A model generated the notes under the pieces. That model had not been told where the DNA came from. It saw only the letters and a program-made list of their open reading frames with translations, and did not search any database. Below, piece by piece: positions 17,359-26,226 of a stretch of 64,000 bases of DNA. The DNA is from Gangjinia marincola (lineage in GTDB: Bacteria; Bacteroidota; Bacteroidia; Flavobacteriales; Flavobacteriaceae): NCBI RefSeq assembly GCF_039523415.1, contig NZ_BAAAFG010000012.1, positions 197,699 through 261,698 of the forward strand, written 5' to 3'. Every line of letters starts with the position of its first letter. The stretch's first letter is position 1. The position numbers were made by a program, and so were the translations under genes.

Positions 17359-17467
17359 AAGGCTGTTAAATTAGGTTAAAAGTCGTTAAAAAGTATTAAG
17401 ATTGTTGATCAAATTTACACTAACGCTACAAAAGTAGTATCATCGCATAAATCAAATATAATAAGCA

Positions 17468-18328
17468 ATGAAAAAATTAGTAATGAGTATGATGGCGTTA
17501 TCATTAGTTTTCACGGGATGTGGAGACGATGATGATGGAGATGTAAATGTAGATTTTACTGGTGAGTCTAAAGTATACCAATTAGGTGAGCGAGATATTG
17601 ATGGTGTTTCTGGTACAGCAACCTTTAGAGAATTAGAAGATGGAACAACAGAAGTTACATTAGACCTAGATGGTGATTTAGAAGATGGTGAAGATTATGC
17701 TGCACACATACATGCGGGGTCAGCGTTTCCAGGTATGGGAGCTATAGTGGTTACATTTACACCGGTAGACGGAACTACAGGAGAGAGTGTTACAATTGTG
17801 AGCGAACTTTTTGGAGATGATGACGATGATGATAATGATGAAACAATCACTTATGATCAACTATTGAATTACAATGGTTACATTAATGTTCACAAATTTG
17901 ATGATCTTAGTGTATTAGCAGCTCAAGGAGATATAGGGTCAAATGAACTAACAGGAAATTTCAAGGTGTATGAATTAGATGAAAAGGATGAGCCGGGAAT
18001 TTCAGGTACTGCGACATTTGAGGAAAGAGCTGGTGGTTCTAGTCTCGTCACTTTAAACATTCAAAATACTATTGATGGGGCTACGCACCCGGCGCATATT
18101 CATGCTGGAAATGCAAATCCGGGCGGTGGAGCAATTATTTTTTCTTTTGAGCCGGTAGATGGTACCACAGGGATCAGTAGGACTAATTTGTCTGCATTAA
18201 ACGACGATACAGACCTATCTTATTCAGATGTTTTTGATCTTGATGCATACATAAATGTGCATTTAGGACCAGGTGATGATTTAAGTACAATCGTTGCTCA
18301 AGGTAACATTGGATCAAACGAAGACTAA
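17468..18328 (+). CDS. Lipoprotein with two CHRD-like domains
   Basis: 286 residues. The lipoprotein signal MMALSLVFTGC (Cys at about 18) is followed by the acidic GDDDDGDVNV. Two tandem CHRD-like repeats occupy about 30-155 and 158-284. Each has the motif AAHIHAGSAFPGMGAI / PAHIHAGNANPGGGAI, then F-x-PVDGTTG, and ends with YINVHK...L/YINVHLGPGDDLS and QG-(D/N)-IGSNE. An acidic insert (DDDDDDNDE) lies in the first copy. CHRD function in bacteria is unclear; an extracellular or surface binding role is plausible. The gene stands alone with its own strong terminator. Confidence 0.87.
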   Translation: MKKLVMSMMALSLVFTGCGDDDDGDVNVDFTGESKVYQLGERDIDGVSGTATFRELEDGTTEVTLDLDGDLEDGEDYAAHIHAGSAFPGMGAIVVTFTPVDGTTGESVTIVSELFGDDDDDDNDETITYDQLLNYNGYINVHKFDDLSVLAAQGDIGSNELTGNFKVYELDEKDEPGISGTATFEERAGGSSLVTLNIQNTIDGATHPAHIHAGNANPGGGAIIFSFEPVDGTTGISRTNLSALNDDTDLSYSDVFDLDAYINVHLGPGDDLSTIVAQGNIGSNED

Positions 18329-18351
18329 TAAATAGTTTTCTAACTAAAACT

Positions 18352-18380
18352 AATCCCGACCGTATGGTCGGGATTTTTTT
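18352..18380 (+). terminator. Strong intrinsic terminator after the CHRD lipoprotein gene
   Basis: The 10-bp perfect stem AATCCCGACC (18352-18361) / GGTCGGGATT (18366-18375) has a 4-base loop and is followed by a run of T to 18380. Confidence 0.93.
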
Positions 18381-18400
18381 GTTTTAGTATTTTCGTGATC

Positions 18401-19072
18401 ATGAAGGAGAAGCTTACCGATCATTTGATTCAATATGTTGAAGGTTTTATCACCGATGAGCGCAGAGAACGCTTTAAACACATTCTAGCCCAACGCACTA
18501 ATCATTTTACTGTTGTGACCGAAGATGTGTACCAACATCACAACGCTGCAGCTGTGGTGCGTTCGTGTGATGTGTTTGGGGTGCAGGCCTTACACTTGGT
18601 TGAAGAAATTTATAAAAACAGAATAGATACTAAAATCGCTCTAGGCGCACAAAAATGGGTTACGCTAGAAAAACATAACAAAGTAGGGGAGTGCATGGTT
18701 AAGCTTCGTGCAAAAGGCTACAGTATTGTAGCCACAACGCCGCATCATGATGCGCAATACGTGTCAGATTTTGATATTACTAAGCCTGCTGCCTTCTTTT
18801 TTGGAACGGAGAAAGAAGGGTTAAGTGATATTGTAATGGAAGAGGCTGATGAATACCTAAAAATTCCCATGGTTGGCTTTACAGAAAGTTTAAACATCTC
18901 TGTCGCGGCGGCAATCATTTTGGAGCAACTCACCACCCGACTTAGAAAAAGTGATCTCAACTGGCAGATTCCGGCAGATCAGCAAAGGGTGATTTATTTT
19001 CAATGGATTAAAAACACCATCAAAAGTATTGATCAGATTTTGGAAAGGTACGAGGGAGAAAATGAGTCGTGA
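18401..19072 (+). CDS. trmH: tRNA (guanosine-2'-O)-methyltransferase, SpoU/TrmH family
   Basis: Methylates the ribose of G18 in tRNA using SAM. The SPOUT-fold motifs are present: AAAVVRSCDVFGVQALHLVE (motif 1), AAFFFGTEKEGLSDIVMEEA (motif 2) and IPMVGFTESLNISVAAAIIL (motif 3). The ATG at 18401 gives 223 residues, close to TrmH. An in-frame GTG at 18395 is less likely. It starts 21 bp after the previous terminator, so it has its own promoter or relies on read-through. TrmH versus another SpoU member cannot be fully decided by eye. Confidence 0.9.
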   Translation: MKEKLTDHLIQYVEGFITDERRERFKHILAQRTNHFTVVTEDVYQHHNAAAVVRSCDVFGVQALHLVEEIYKNRIDTKIALGAQKWVTLEKHNKVGECMVKLRAKGYSIVATTPHHDAQYVSDFDITKPAAFFFGTEKEGLSDIVMEEADEYLKIPMVGFTESLNISVAAAIILEQLTTRLRKSDLNWQIPADQQRVIYFQWIKNTIKSIDQILERYEGENES

Positions 19073-19289
19073 GTTGATGAGGTTATGAGTTGACAAGGGA
19101 TGAGGACATGGGGCATTAGGCATGAGGTGATTAGAAAAGAGACTCTTGAGAATAAGCCATTAGTTGATGAGTCTTTAGGGTGAATTTTTTTAAGCTAGAA
19201 TCAACACTTTCAGGATTAGTCTACAATCATGCTAATATACCAACGTACAAATATTCCAAAATACAACCTACCAATATACCACCGGCGTA
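19073..19289. other. Spacer without recognised features
   Basis: 217 bp between converging genes, with purine-rich near-repeats of GAGTTGATGAG/GAGTTGACAAG and a loosely repeated CCAATATACCA motif near 19240-19280. No gene, hairpin terminator or clear promoter was recognised. Confidence 0.4.
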
Positions 19290-20054
19290 TTAATTCTTCT
19301 GTTCTAGCACTTTATAATCCTCATAGCAACCACTAATTGCGTCTAAGAGTTGAAGATCATTCGCCGTCTTAATAAAATCATCAGAGTAACTGCAGCGTCT
19401 AAGAATTTCGTCAATATCGACTTTGGTAATTTGGAGCAGGGCAGAAAGGGTTTGACGGTCGTATTTAGATTGAAGCAGATTTCTAATCTCATCATCTTCT
19501 TTCATTTTGCGCAGTTTACGCATTTGTTTACCTCGTTTTCCAAAGGTGTTGTACAAGAAATCTGCCGGATTAAAGATGGACTTTATCACTTTAGTGATTG
19601 CCCCGGGTTGATCCGGACCGCCTTCATACCCCGTATTGAGTCCAGAAATACTGTAACGGTAATTCTCGTAAATCGGAATGTTTTTTGCGTCAATTTCTAA
19701 GTAACCGGTTAGTTTTACAGGTTTAATTTCGACTTCTTCAAGAGCGATGCCAACTTCAGTCATTTTGATTTTGACTTCACCGTACTTTGTCCAGTCATTC
19801 GTAACCTTCACTTGAATAGGTTCAAACCCTAAATAAGAGAAATATAAGGTATCGTTGGGTGTCGCCCGAATTTCAAATTTCCCCTCCTCGTCAGAGATGG
19901 TACCTTTTACAGCATTGAGATTAATGATGTTTACATTGTTTAACGGGGTGTCATCAGTACCATTGAGAACAGTCCCTTTTATGACTTCTGCTTCGGTTTG
20001 AGCATGCAGCGCAGCGATAAAAAAGAATGTAAAAAGATATAAAATTCGTTTCAT
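19290..20054 (-). CDS. Secreted protein with a carboxypeptidase-like regulatory domain
   Basis: About 254 residues from the ATG at 20054. The signal peptide is ILYLFTFFFIAALHAQ. A CarboxypepD_reg-like beta domain lies at about 24-100 (VIKGTVLNGTDDTPLNNVNI, GTISDEEGKFEIRATPNDTL, FSYLGFEPIQVKV). The rest is a helical C-terminal region with FGKRGKQMRKLRKMKED and LLQITKVDIDEILRRCSY. Such proteins are common cell-envelope proteins in Bacteroidota; the function is unknown. The further-upstream TTG start is less likely. Confidence 0.8.
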   Translation of the reverse strand: MKRILYLFTFFFIAALHAQTEAEVIKGTVLNGTDDTPLNNVNIINLNAVKGTISDEEGKFEIRATPNDTLYFSYLGFEPIQVKVTNDWTKYGEVKIKMTEVGIALEEVEIKPVKLTGYLEIDAKNIPIYENYRYSISGLNTGYEGGPDQPGAITKVIKSIFNPADFLYNTFGKRGKQMRKLRKMKEDDEIRNLLQSKYDRQTLSALLQITKVDIDEILRRCSYSDDFIKTANDLQLLDAISGCYEDYKVLEQKN

Positions 20055-20253
20055 AAACGTATACAAGCAACAAAGTTACAATATCCTAAAGAGAAAACCG
20101 TACCAAAATGATGTGTTGAGTAAATCATTCCTGAAAATATTCTTTCAAGATATATTCAATCCCGAACCGTTTTTAGGAACTGTCTTTATGATCATGCAAA
20201 AACGACAGAATTTAATCCGTTCTGCAGTCTTGTATGCATATGAAAAAAAATTA

Positions 20254-22056
20254 CTATTTACTTCTGCGTTTGGATCTGCTTTGAAAAGAAGGTTTTTTGC
20301 CTTTTCCGGAAGCTCCACCACCAGATCTTCTAGAACCGCCGCTAAAACCTCTGTCTCCTCCACGGGATTCGCTGCGTCTTCGGCTTCCTCCTTCACCATC
20401 ACTTCTACGTCTTTTTCCACCACCACCAGATCTTCTGCCAGGTTTTCCGCCGCGATTTCCTTTATCTTTCGTAAGCTCTATTTCAACTTTACGACCATTA
20501 TGCGTAAGCTCCTGGGCAAGTTCAAATACCTGTTCTTGCTTGTCTGCTTCGGTATTAAAAAATGCGAAGCTGTTCATCACATCTACTTTAAAGACTCCGT
20601 CGCGACCTAAGTTTAGATTGTCTTTAAGATAATCCTTTAAGGTCATCCAGTTAAAATCATCGCGTTCTCCAAGATTGATAAAGTAGCGAACCTCATTCCC
20701 ATTGCTCTGGGCATAGTCTTTTCCATCTGCCGACGGCGTATTAATCTTAGGTTCGTTCTTGTAATAGTTGAAAAAGCGTGTGAACTCTACTGTGAAGAAT
20801 TTTTTAATGAGTTCTTCTTTGGAATAGCCTTCTAGAATTTCTTCAATCTGCGGTAAGAATGCATCAATCTCATGATTGATTTCGGTCTTTTTTACGCTGT
20901 TCGCCAGATGTAATAACTGCGTTTTACAGATTTCTTTTCCGCTGGGTAATTCCTTTTGTTCAAAGGATTTGCTGATCACCTTTTCAATTTGTCTGATCTT
21001 TCTAAACTCACTTTTGGTAATGATCACCATAGAAGTTCCTGTTTTACCGGCTCTACCGGTACGACCTGATCTGTGCGTGTATGTCTCGATCTCATCTGGC
21101 AATTGATAATTGATCACGTGGGTGATATCATCTACATCAATACCACGTGCAGCAACATCAGTTGCTACAAGCATACTGACTTGACGTTTTCTAAAGCTGT
21201 TCATGACCAGGTCACGTTGTGCTTGACTTAGATCCCCGTGAATAGCCGCGGCATTGTAGCCATCTGTGATCAGTTGTTCTGCTACTTTTTGGGTGTCGCG
21301 TTTGGTTCTGCAAAAAATGACCGAAAAGATATCTGGATTCGCATCTGCCAGGCGTTTTAAAGCTCTATAGCGATCTCTGCCGCCCACCATGTAATATTCG
21401 TGAGTAACATTTTTAGCTCCTGTATTTTTAGTACCTACCGTAATTTCATGAGGAGAGTGCATGAATTTTTTGGCGATAGTAGCTACCTCTTTAGGCATTG
21501 TTGCACTAAACAACCACGTGCTTTTATCATCTGGGGTTCCAGATAAAATATCGGTGATATCTTCATAAAATCCCATGTTCAACATCTCATCGGCTTCATC
21601 AAGAATGCAATATTCAATGTTGGTGATATCAATGATTTTACGACGAATCATATCTTTCATCCTTCCTGGAGTAGCCACAATGACATGTGCACCACGATTA
21701 ATTTGTCTCGCTTGATCTGTAATGCTGGCGCCACCATATACGGCTACGGTGCGAAGACCTTTAATCTTCTTCCCATAGTTTTGAATTTCATTCGTGATTT
21801 GTAAACAAAGCTCACGGGTAGGTGAAAGTATCAACCCCTGTGTTTGCTTGCTATTAACATCAATATGTTGTAGCAAGGGTAATCCAAAAGCAGCTGTTTT
21901 ACCTGTTCCTGTTTGTGCAAGAGCAACCAAATCGGTTTCTTGTTCTAAGAGTAATGGAATTGCTTTTTCTTGGATTTCACTGGGAGTTTCAAAACCCAAA
22001 TCTTCAACCGCAGCGACTAGCTCTGCGTTAAGTCCTAACGTACTAAATGCGTTCAT
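20254..22056 (-). CDS. DEAD-box RNA helicase with DbpA-like domain and RG-rich tail
   Basis: ATP-dependent RNA unwinding, probably in ribosome assembly or cold adaptation. The 600 residues carry all DEAD-box motifs in order: Q motif FETPSEIQEKAIPLLL, motif I AQTGTGKTA, Ia PTRELCLQI, TPGRMKD, II DEADEML, III SATMP, V ATDVAARGID and VI HRSGRTGRAGKTG. A DbpA/CsdA-type RNA-binding domain is at about 465-540 (VRYFINLGERDDFNWMTLKD). The tail, about 545-600, is basic and rich in G, R and S. A 157-bp gap separates it from rdgB and may hold a leader. Confidence 0.93.
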   Translation of the reverse strand: MNAFSTLGLNAELVAAVEDLGFETPSEIQEKAIPLLLEQETDLVALAQTGTGKTAAFGLPLLQHIDVNSKQTQGLILSPTRELCLQITNEIQNYGKKIKGLRTVAVYGGASITDQARQINRGAHVIVATPGRMKDMIRRKIIDITNIEYCILDEADEMLNMGFYEDITDILSGTPDDKSTWLFSATMPKEVATIAKKFMHSPHEITVGTKNTGAKNVTHEYYMVGGRDRYRALKRLADANPDIFSVIFCRTKRDTQKVAEQLITDGYNAAAIHGDLSQAQRDLVMNSFRKRQVSMLVATDVAARGIDVDDITHVINYQLPDEIETYTHRSGRTGRAGKTGTSMVIITKSEFRKIRQIEKVISKSFEQKELPSGKEICKTQLLHLANSVKKTEINHEIDAFLPQIEEILEGYSKEELIKKFFTVEFTRFFNYYKNEPKINTPSADGKDYAQSNGNEVRYFINLGERDDFNWMTLKDYLKDNLNLGRDGVFKVDVMNSFAFFNTEADKQEQVFELAQELTHNGRKVEIELTKDKGNRGGKPGRRSGGGGKRRRSDGEGGSRRRSESRGGDRGFSGGSRRSGGGASGKGKKPSFQSRSKRRSK

Positions 22057-22151
22057 TCGTTTTTATTTAAGTCCTCAATTCACGCAGTTTCACAGGTCGT
22101 GTGAGGTCCTCTAAACGCACTGAATGAACAAAGGTGTTCGTTTTAAGCGCG

Positions 22152-22159
22152 CAAAGATA
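22152..22159 (-). promoter_or_regulatory. -7 box (TATCTTTG) of the DEAD-box helicase gene
   Basis: An exact TAnnTTTG match on the minus strand, about 95 bp upstream of the helicase ATG. It would give a 5' leader of roughly 90 nt, a length at which cold-shock type leader regulation is possible but not shown. A TTTGC sits about 25 bp further upstream, slightly farther than the usual -33 spacing. Confidence 0.5.
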
Positions 22160-22213
22160 CGTCTTAATAAACGATTATTAGATGCAAAGGCGAAATACTT
22201 TTTTAATTGATTA

Positions 22214-22786
22214 TCAATTGTTTAGGAAGTTAATGAGCTTTTTAATGCCTTTTGCTCTATGGCTATATACGGCTTTATCGCTCATTTGCATCTCCCCAAA
22301 GGTGATTTTGGAGCCTTTAGGTTTAAAAACAGGATCGTAACCAAATCCCTGACTTCCAATTTTTGCCTTAGTGATTGTGCCTTCGCAGATCCCCTCAAAA
22401 AGATATTCCTTACCATTGAGTAGTAATGCTATAATTGTTTTGAATTGCGCACTGCGATCATCTTTGTTCGATAATTGCTGAAGAAGCTTATTCATATTAT
22501 CATTAGGATCCTTTTTTGGCCCCGCATAGCGTGCCGAAAATACTCCGGGTGCTCCGTCTAAGGCCGAAACTTCTAAACCCGTATCATCTGCAAAACAATT
22601 CAAGTTAAATCTATCTTTCACAAATCTTGCCTTTTGTAATGCATTGCCTTCAATGGTAGGCTGAGTTTCAGGAATTTCTTCCATTTGATTAATATCATGC
22701 AAAGAAAGAAGTTCAATGTGTGCAGGCATTAATTCTTTTACTTCTTCATATTTATTAAGATTGTGCGTTGCAAAAACAAGTTTCAT
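22214..22786 (-). CDS. rdgB: XTP/dITP pyrophosphatase, RdgB/HAM1 family
   Basis: Cleans the nucleotide pool by hydrolysing ITP, dITP and XTP to monophosphates. The 190 residues match the family: N-terminal FATHNLNKYEEVKELM, the catalytic FADDTGLEVSALDGAPGVFS followed by ARYAG, GQ-region IGSQGFGYDPVFKPKGSKIT, and the C-terminal SHRAKGIKKL. Length is normal. It lies 9 bp after rlmH on the same strand, probably in one transcript. Confidence 0.95.
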   Translation of the reverse strand: MKLVFATHNLNKYEEVKELMPAHIELLSLHDINQMEEIPETQPTIEGNALQKARFVKDRFNLNCFADDTGLEVSALDGAPGVFSARYAGPKKDPNDNMNKLLQQLSNKDDRSAQFKTIIALLLNGKEYLFEGICEGTITKAKIGSQGFGYDPVFKPKGSKITFGEMQMSDKAVYSHRAKGIKKLINFLNN

Positions 22787-22795
22787 AGGAGTATA

Positions 22796-23269
22796 TTAAC
22801 GATGATGATAGGGTTCATTTTTTAAGATGGTATAGGCTCTGTATACTTGTTCAACAAAAAACAGGCGAATCATTTGATGGGAGAATGTCATGGTAGAAAA
22901 GGATAGTTTTTCATCAGATCGCCGGTAAACTGCTTCAGAAAATCCATAAGGCCCACCAATAACAAATACCAGGTTTTTGAGTCCGCTATTCATTTTCTTC
23001 TGCATCCATTCCGCGTAAGCGAGAGAAGTGTATTGCTTTCCCTTTTCATCTAATAAAATCAGTCGATCTGCTGTTTGTACCTTTTTTAAAATAGCCTCTC
23101 CTTCTTTTATTTTTTGATGCTTCTCATCCATACGCTTGGCGTTTTTCAAGTCGGGGATAATAATCCACTCAAAGGACACGTAATGACTTAAACGCTTTAC
23201 ATATTGATCAAGCAAGTGCTGTAAATCGCGATCATCAGTTTTACCAACGCTGATAAGAGTAATATTCAT
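22796..23269 (-). CDS. rlmH: 23S rRNA pseudouridine-1915 N3-methyltransferase RlmH
   Basis: Methylates pseudouridine 1915 in helix 69 of 23S rRNA on the assembled 70S ribosome. From the ATG at 23269 (MNITLISVGKTDDRDL) it has 157 residues, the typical family size. SPOUT landmarks are LILLDEKGKQYTSLAYAEWM, LVFVIGGPYGFSEAVYRRSD, and the C-terminal MTFSHQMIRLFFVEQVYRAY with the terminal HH pair. A longer reading from 23311 adds 14 atypical residues and is rejected. Divergent from nadC and upstream of rdgB. Confidence 0.95.
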   Translation of the reverse strand: MNITLISVGKTDDRDLQHLLDQYVKRLSHYVSFEWIIIPDLKNAKRMDEKHQKIKEGEAILKKVQTADRLILLDEKGKQYTSLAYAEWMQKKMNSGLKNLVFVIGGPYGFSEAVYRRSDEKLSFSTMTFSHQMIRLFFVEQVYRAYTILKNEPYHHR

Positions 23270-23338
23270 ACGGACTAAAATACGTGTAAAAATAGGTTTT
23301 ACTTTGTTCAATTCTTACTTTAGCTAAAAACTAATTTC

Positions 23339-24196
23339 ATGATATCTGCAGATCAGTTTAATGCCGAAATTCAACAAATTATCGTTAATGCGGTGAGAGA
23401 GGATGTTGGTGACGGTGATCATAGTTCGCTGGCATGCATCCCTACTAATGCTGAGGGTAAAGCTAAATTGCTCATTAAAGATGACGGTATTTTAGCGGGG
23501 GTTGAATTTGCCAAGCAGGTATTTAAATATATAGATAGGGGATTGCGAGTGGATACTTTTATTAGTGATGGTACTGCTGTAAAATATGGTGATGTAGCAT
23601 TTCATGTGAGTGGGTCGAGTCAATCTATTCTAAAAGCAGAACGCCTTGTACTTAATGCAATGCAGCGTATGAGTGCAATTGCTACTAAAACAAAAGACTA
23701 TGTAAAGAAATTAGAGGGAACAGACGCCAAAGTACTTGATACACGTAAAACAACTCCTGGTATTAGGGCATTAGAGAAATGGGCCGTTAAGATCGGCGGG
23801 GGAGAAAATCACAGGTTCGCGCTATATGATATGATTATGCTTAAGGATAATCACATTGATTTTGCTGGCGGAATCAAACAAGCTATAGAGAAAACTCATT
23901 TGTATTTGAAGAGAGAAAATCTTGATTTAAAAATTATTGTCGAAGCCCGAAATTTGGATGAAGTGAAAGAAATACTGGCTGTTGGAGGAGTTTACCGAAT
24001 ACTACTGGATAATTTTGATTATGACACGACGAGAGAAGCTGTTTCCATTATTGGTGATCAATGTTTAACAGAATCCAGTGGTGGGATTACATTAGATACG
24101 ATTAGAAATTATGCTGATTGTGGTGTGGATTTTATCTCAAGTGGTGCATTAACCCACTCGGTATACAATATGGATCTGAGCTTAAAGGCGGTTTAA
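23339..24196 (+). CDS. nadC: Nicotinate-nucleotide pyrophosphorylase (quinolinate phosphoribosyltransferase)
   Basis: Converts quinolinate and PRPP to nicotinate mononucleotide, the committed step of de novo NAD synthesis. The 285 residues have the expected motifs: EDVGDGDHSSLACIP, ERLVLNAMQRMSAIATKT, DTRKTTPGIRALEKWAVKIG followed by GGENHR, MIMLKDNHI, and the C-terminal SSGGITLDTIRNYADCGVDF. A yihY-type gene follows 10 bp later. Confidence 0.95.
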   Translation: MISADQFNAEIQQIIVNAVREDVGDGDHSSLACIPTNAEGKAKLLIKDDGILAGVEFAKQVFKYIDRGLRVDTFISDGTAVKYGDVAFHVSGSSQSILKAERLVLNAMQRMSAIATKTKDYVKKLEGTDAKVLDTRKTTPGIRALEKWAVKIGGGENHRFALYDMIMLKDNHIDFAGGIKQAIEKTHLYLKRENLDLKIIVEARNLDEVKEILAVGGVYRILLDNFDYDTTREAVSIIGDQCLTESSGGITLDTIRNYADCGVDFISSGALTHSVYNMDLSLKAV

Positions 24197-24206
24197 CTCA
24201 AACAAC

Positions 24207-25130
24207 TTGCGCAATCCATTTAAAAATATTCCAATCTTAGGGTGGTTAATCTCCATTACCCAAAAGGTCAAGCTTCTGGGTTTTGAAGGATTAACCTTAT
24301 ATGATCTAGCAAACCTATACATTCCAGGAATTATTAAAGGAACCTTTGCTACACGGGCAAGTGCGATAGCATTTAGTTTTTTTATGGCCATTTTCCCATT
24401 CATCCTCTTTGTCATAAACCTTATTCCTTTTGTGTGGTTTATTGACGATTTTCAGGCAGAACTATTTGATTTTATTCTTGAATTAATTCCTACTCAAAGT
24501 CAACCTTTTGTGGATGATGTTTTGTTAGATATTATCGATAAACCACGCGCAGGCTTACTTTCTTTTGGGTTCCTATTATCTATTTTTTTAATGGCTAATG
24601 GCATTAACGCTGCATTTACCGGCTTTGAGTTTTCTGTACATACACAAATTAATCGCTCTTTTATTCGGCAGTATGCGGTGGCTATGGGAGTATCATTTAT
24701 TGTGGCATTGTTATTGTTTACTACGGTTATATCAATCATATACTTGTCGTATTTGATTGAAGTATTTACAAAAGGTGGATTTGTTCAAGATGGAGCGGTG
24801 TATGCTTTTTTAGGAAGAGGATTGATTGTGATTGTCATGATTTTTAGTATTGTAGCCACGTTATTTTACTTTGGGACGAAGGAATCTAAGCAATCCCGTT
24901 TCTTTTCTGTTGGAGCCATTTTCACAACACTATTGATTTTATTATTTACCTACTTGTTTAGCCTTTATATTGAAAATTTTGGCTCTTATAATGAGCTATA
25001 TGGTTCAATAGGAGCACTTTTAATTTTGATGGTGTATATTTGGCTAAATTCTAATATATTGCTGCTTGGTTTTGAGCTTAATGCTTCATTACATCGCCTA
25101 AAAAACAACAAAAACCTTAATCCTAATTAA
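24207..25130 (+). CDS. YihY/BrkB family inner-membrane protein
   Basis: A 307-residue polytopic protein with about six membrane spans. Family landmarks are the N-terminal GFEGLTLYDLANLYIPGIIK, ASAIAFSFFMAIFPFILFVI, GFLLSIFLMANGINAAFTGF and YGSIGALLILMVYIWLNSNI. It must start at TTG (24207), because the next in-frame ATG lies inside the first membrane span. It lies 10 bp after nadC. Often annotated as ribonuclease BN or virulence factor, labels without experimental basis for this family; the true function is unknown. Confidence 0.88.
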   Translation: MRNPFKNIPILGWLISITQKVKLLGFEGLTLYDLANLYIPGIIKGTFATRASAIAFSFFMAIFPFILFVINLIPFVWFIDDFQAELFDFILELIPTQSQPFVDDVLLDIIDKPRAGLLSFGFLLSIFLMANGINAAFTGFEFSVHTQINRSFIRQYAVAMGVSFIVALLLFTTVISIIYLSYLIEVFTKGGFVQDGAVYAFLGRGLIVIVMIFSIVATLFYFGTKESKQSRFFSVGAIFTTLLILLFTYLFSLYIENFGSYNELYGSIGALLILMVYIWLNSNILLLGFELNASLHRLKNNKNLNPN

Positions 25131-25151
25131 CACAATAATAGAAAAATAGAA

Positions 25152-25712
25152 ATGATGAAAAAATTAATACTTTGTTTCGCTATCTGCGCATCAGTAATGC
25201 TTAATGCACAAACTAAAGTTGGTGATGCAACATTACCAAATTCGGTTACCTTTGGTGAGAGTCAACTAATGCTCAATGGAGCAGGTGTACGTGAAAAGAT
25301 GTGGATTGATTTGTATGCAGGCGGATTATATTTAATGAATAAGTCTGGTGATGCGAACAAGATAATCGCAGCAGATGAGACTATGGCAATTAAACTTCAT
25401 ATCGTTTCACGTTTAATTTCCAGTGATAAAATGATTGATGCTGTAAATGAAGGATTTGAAAATAGCACTAAAGGCAACACAGCTCCTATAGCAGATAAAA
25501 TCAAAACCTTTAAAGGTTTCTTTATGGATGAGATTTCTCGTGAAGATGTATTTGATATTACATATCAACCTTCTCGTGGAGTAGTCGTATATAAAAATGG
25601 TAAAGAAAAAGGAGTCGTAGAAGGCATGGACTTTAAAAAAGCATTATTTGGTATTTGGCTTTCTAGTAAACCGGCAGACGATGATCTTAAGAAAGCTATG
25701 TTAGGCAAGTAG
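25152..25712 (+). CDS. Chalcone isomerase-like periplasmic protein
   Basis: 186 residues. Signal peptide KLILCFAICASVMLNAQ, then a chalcone-isomerase-like domain over about 25-185: LPNSVTFGESQLMLNGAGVR, KMWIDLYAGGLYLMN, GFFMDEISREDVFDITYQPS and a C-terminal FGIWLSSKPADDDLKKAMLG. Bacterial members are believed to bind fatty-acid-like ligands rather than act as flavonoid enzymes; this is family knowledge. A strong terminator follows. Confidence 0.85.
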   Translation: MMKKLILCFAICASVMLNAQTKVGDATLPNSVTFGESQLMLNGAGVREKMWIDLYAGGLYLMNKSGDANKIIAADETMAIKLHIVSRLISSDKMIDAVNEGFENSTKGNTAPIADKIKTFKGFFMDEISREDVFDITYQPSRGVVVYKNGKEKGVVEGMDFKKALFGIWLSSKPADDDLKKAMLGK

Positions 25713-25730
25713 ATCTGCTATAATCAAAAT

Positions 25731-25759
25731 AAAAACGTCCTCAAATGGGGCGTTTTTTT
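25731..25759 (+). terminator. Intrinsic terminator after the chalcone isomerase-like gene
   Basis: AAAAACGTCC (25731-25740) pairs with GGGGCGTTTTT after a 6-base loop, and the T-run continues to 25759. The next gene starts only 15 bp further on. Confidence 0.88.
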
Positions 25760-25774
25760 ATTATATTTATTTTT

Positions 25775-26209
25775 ATGAAAAGAGTGTTTATTTGTTTTGT
25801 TGCACTGATTTTTTTTAGTCCGAGAGTTATTTCACAAGAAGTGACCGGAAGCTGGAAAACCATTGATGATGAAAGTGGTGTTGCGAAGTCTATAGTTGAA
25901 ATTTATGAGGATGACGGCAAGCTGTACGGCAAAGTAGTTCGTATTTTAAAAGAGTCTGAACGTGACAGAATCTGTACCTTATGTAAAGGTCAGGATAAAA
26001 ATCAACCCATTGAAGGTCTTGTCATTCTCAAAGATTTAGAGTATGATCAGGGTGACGATGAGTTTGAAGATGGTACGGTTACTGATCCCGAGAACGGCAA
26101 AGTATATGATGTGAAAATTTGGTTGGATGAAGATAATCCTGATCTACTTAACGTTCGTGGATATATTGCTTTTTTCTATCGCACTCAACAATGGAAACGC
26201 GTTAAGTAA
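25775..26209 (+). CDS. DUF2147 secreted protein
   Basis: 144 residues from the ATG at 25775; the track-length reading from 25745 would run through the terminator and is rejected. Signal peptide VFICFVALIFFSPRVISQ. The DUF2147 domain fills the rest: VTGSWKTIDDESGVAKSIVE, IYEDDGKLYGKVV, ILKDLEYDQGDDEFEDGTVT and DPENGKVYDVKIWLDED. The two cysteines in ICTLCKGQ are typical. The family has a lipocalin-like barrel; its ligand is not known here. Confidence 0.86.
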   Translation: MKRVFICFVALIFFSPRVISQEVTGSWKTIDDESGVAKSIVEIYEDDGKLYGKVVRILKESERDRICTLCKGQDKNQPIEGLVILKDLEYDQGDDEFEDGTVTDPENGKVYDVKIWLDEDNPDLLNVRGYIAFFYRTQQWKRVK

Positions 26210-26226
26210 TTCCTTATTTCTTTAGT

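Noticed and set aside
20297..20632. Long plus-strand open frames (also 20113-20610) rich in P, L and S
   Set aside because: They are the mirror of the G/R/S-rich C-terminal tail of the DEAD-box helicase on the minus strand; no start context or family resemblance.
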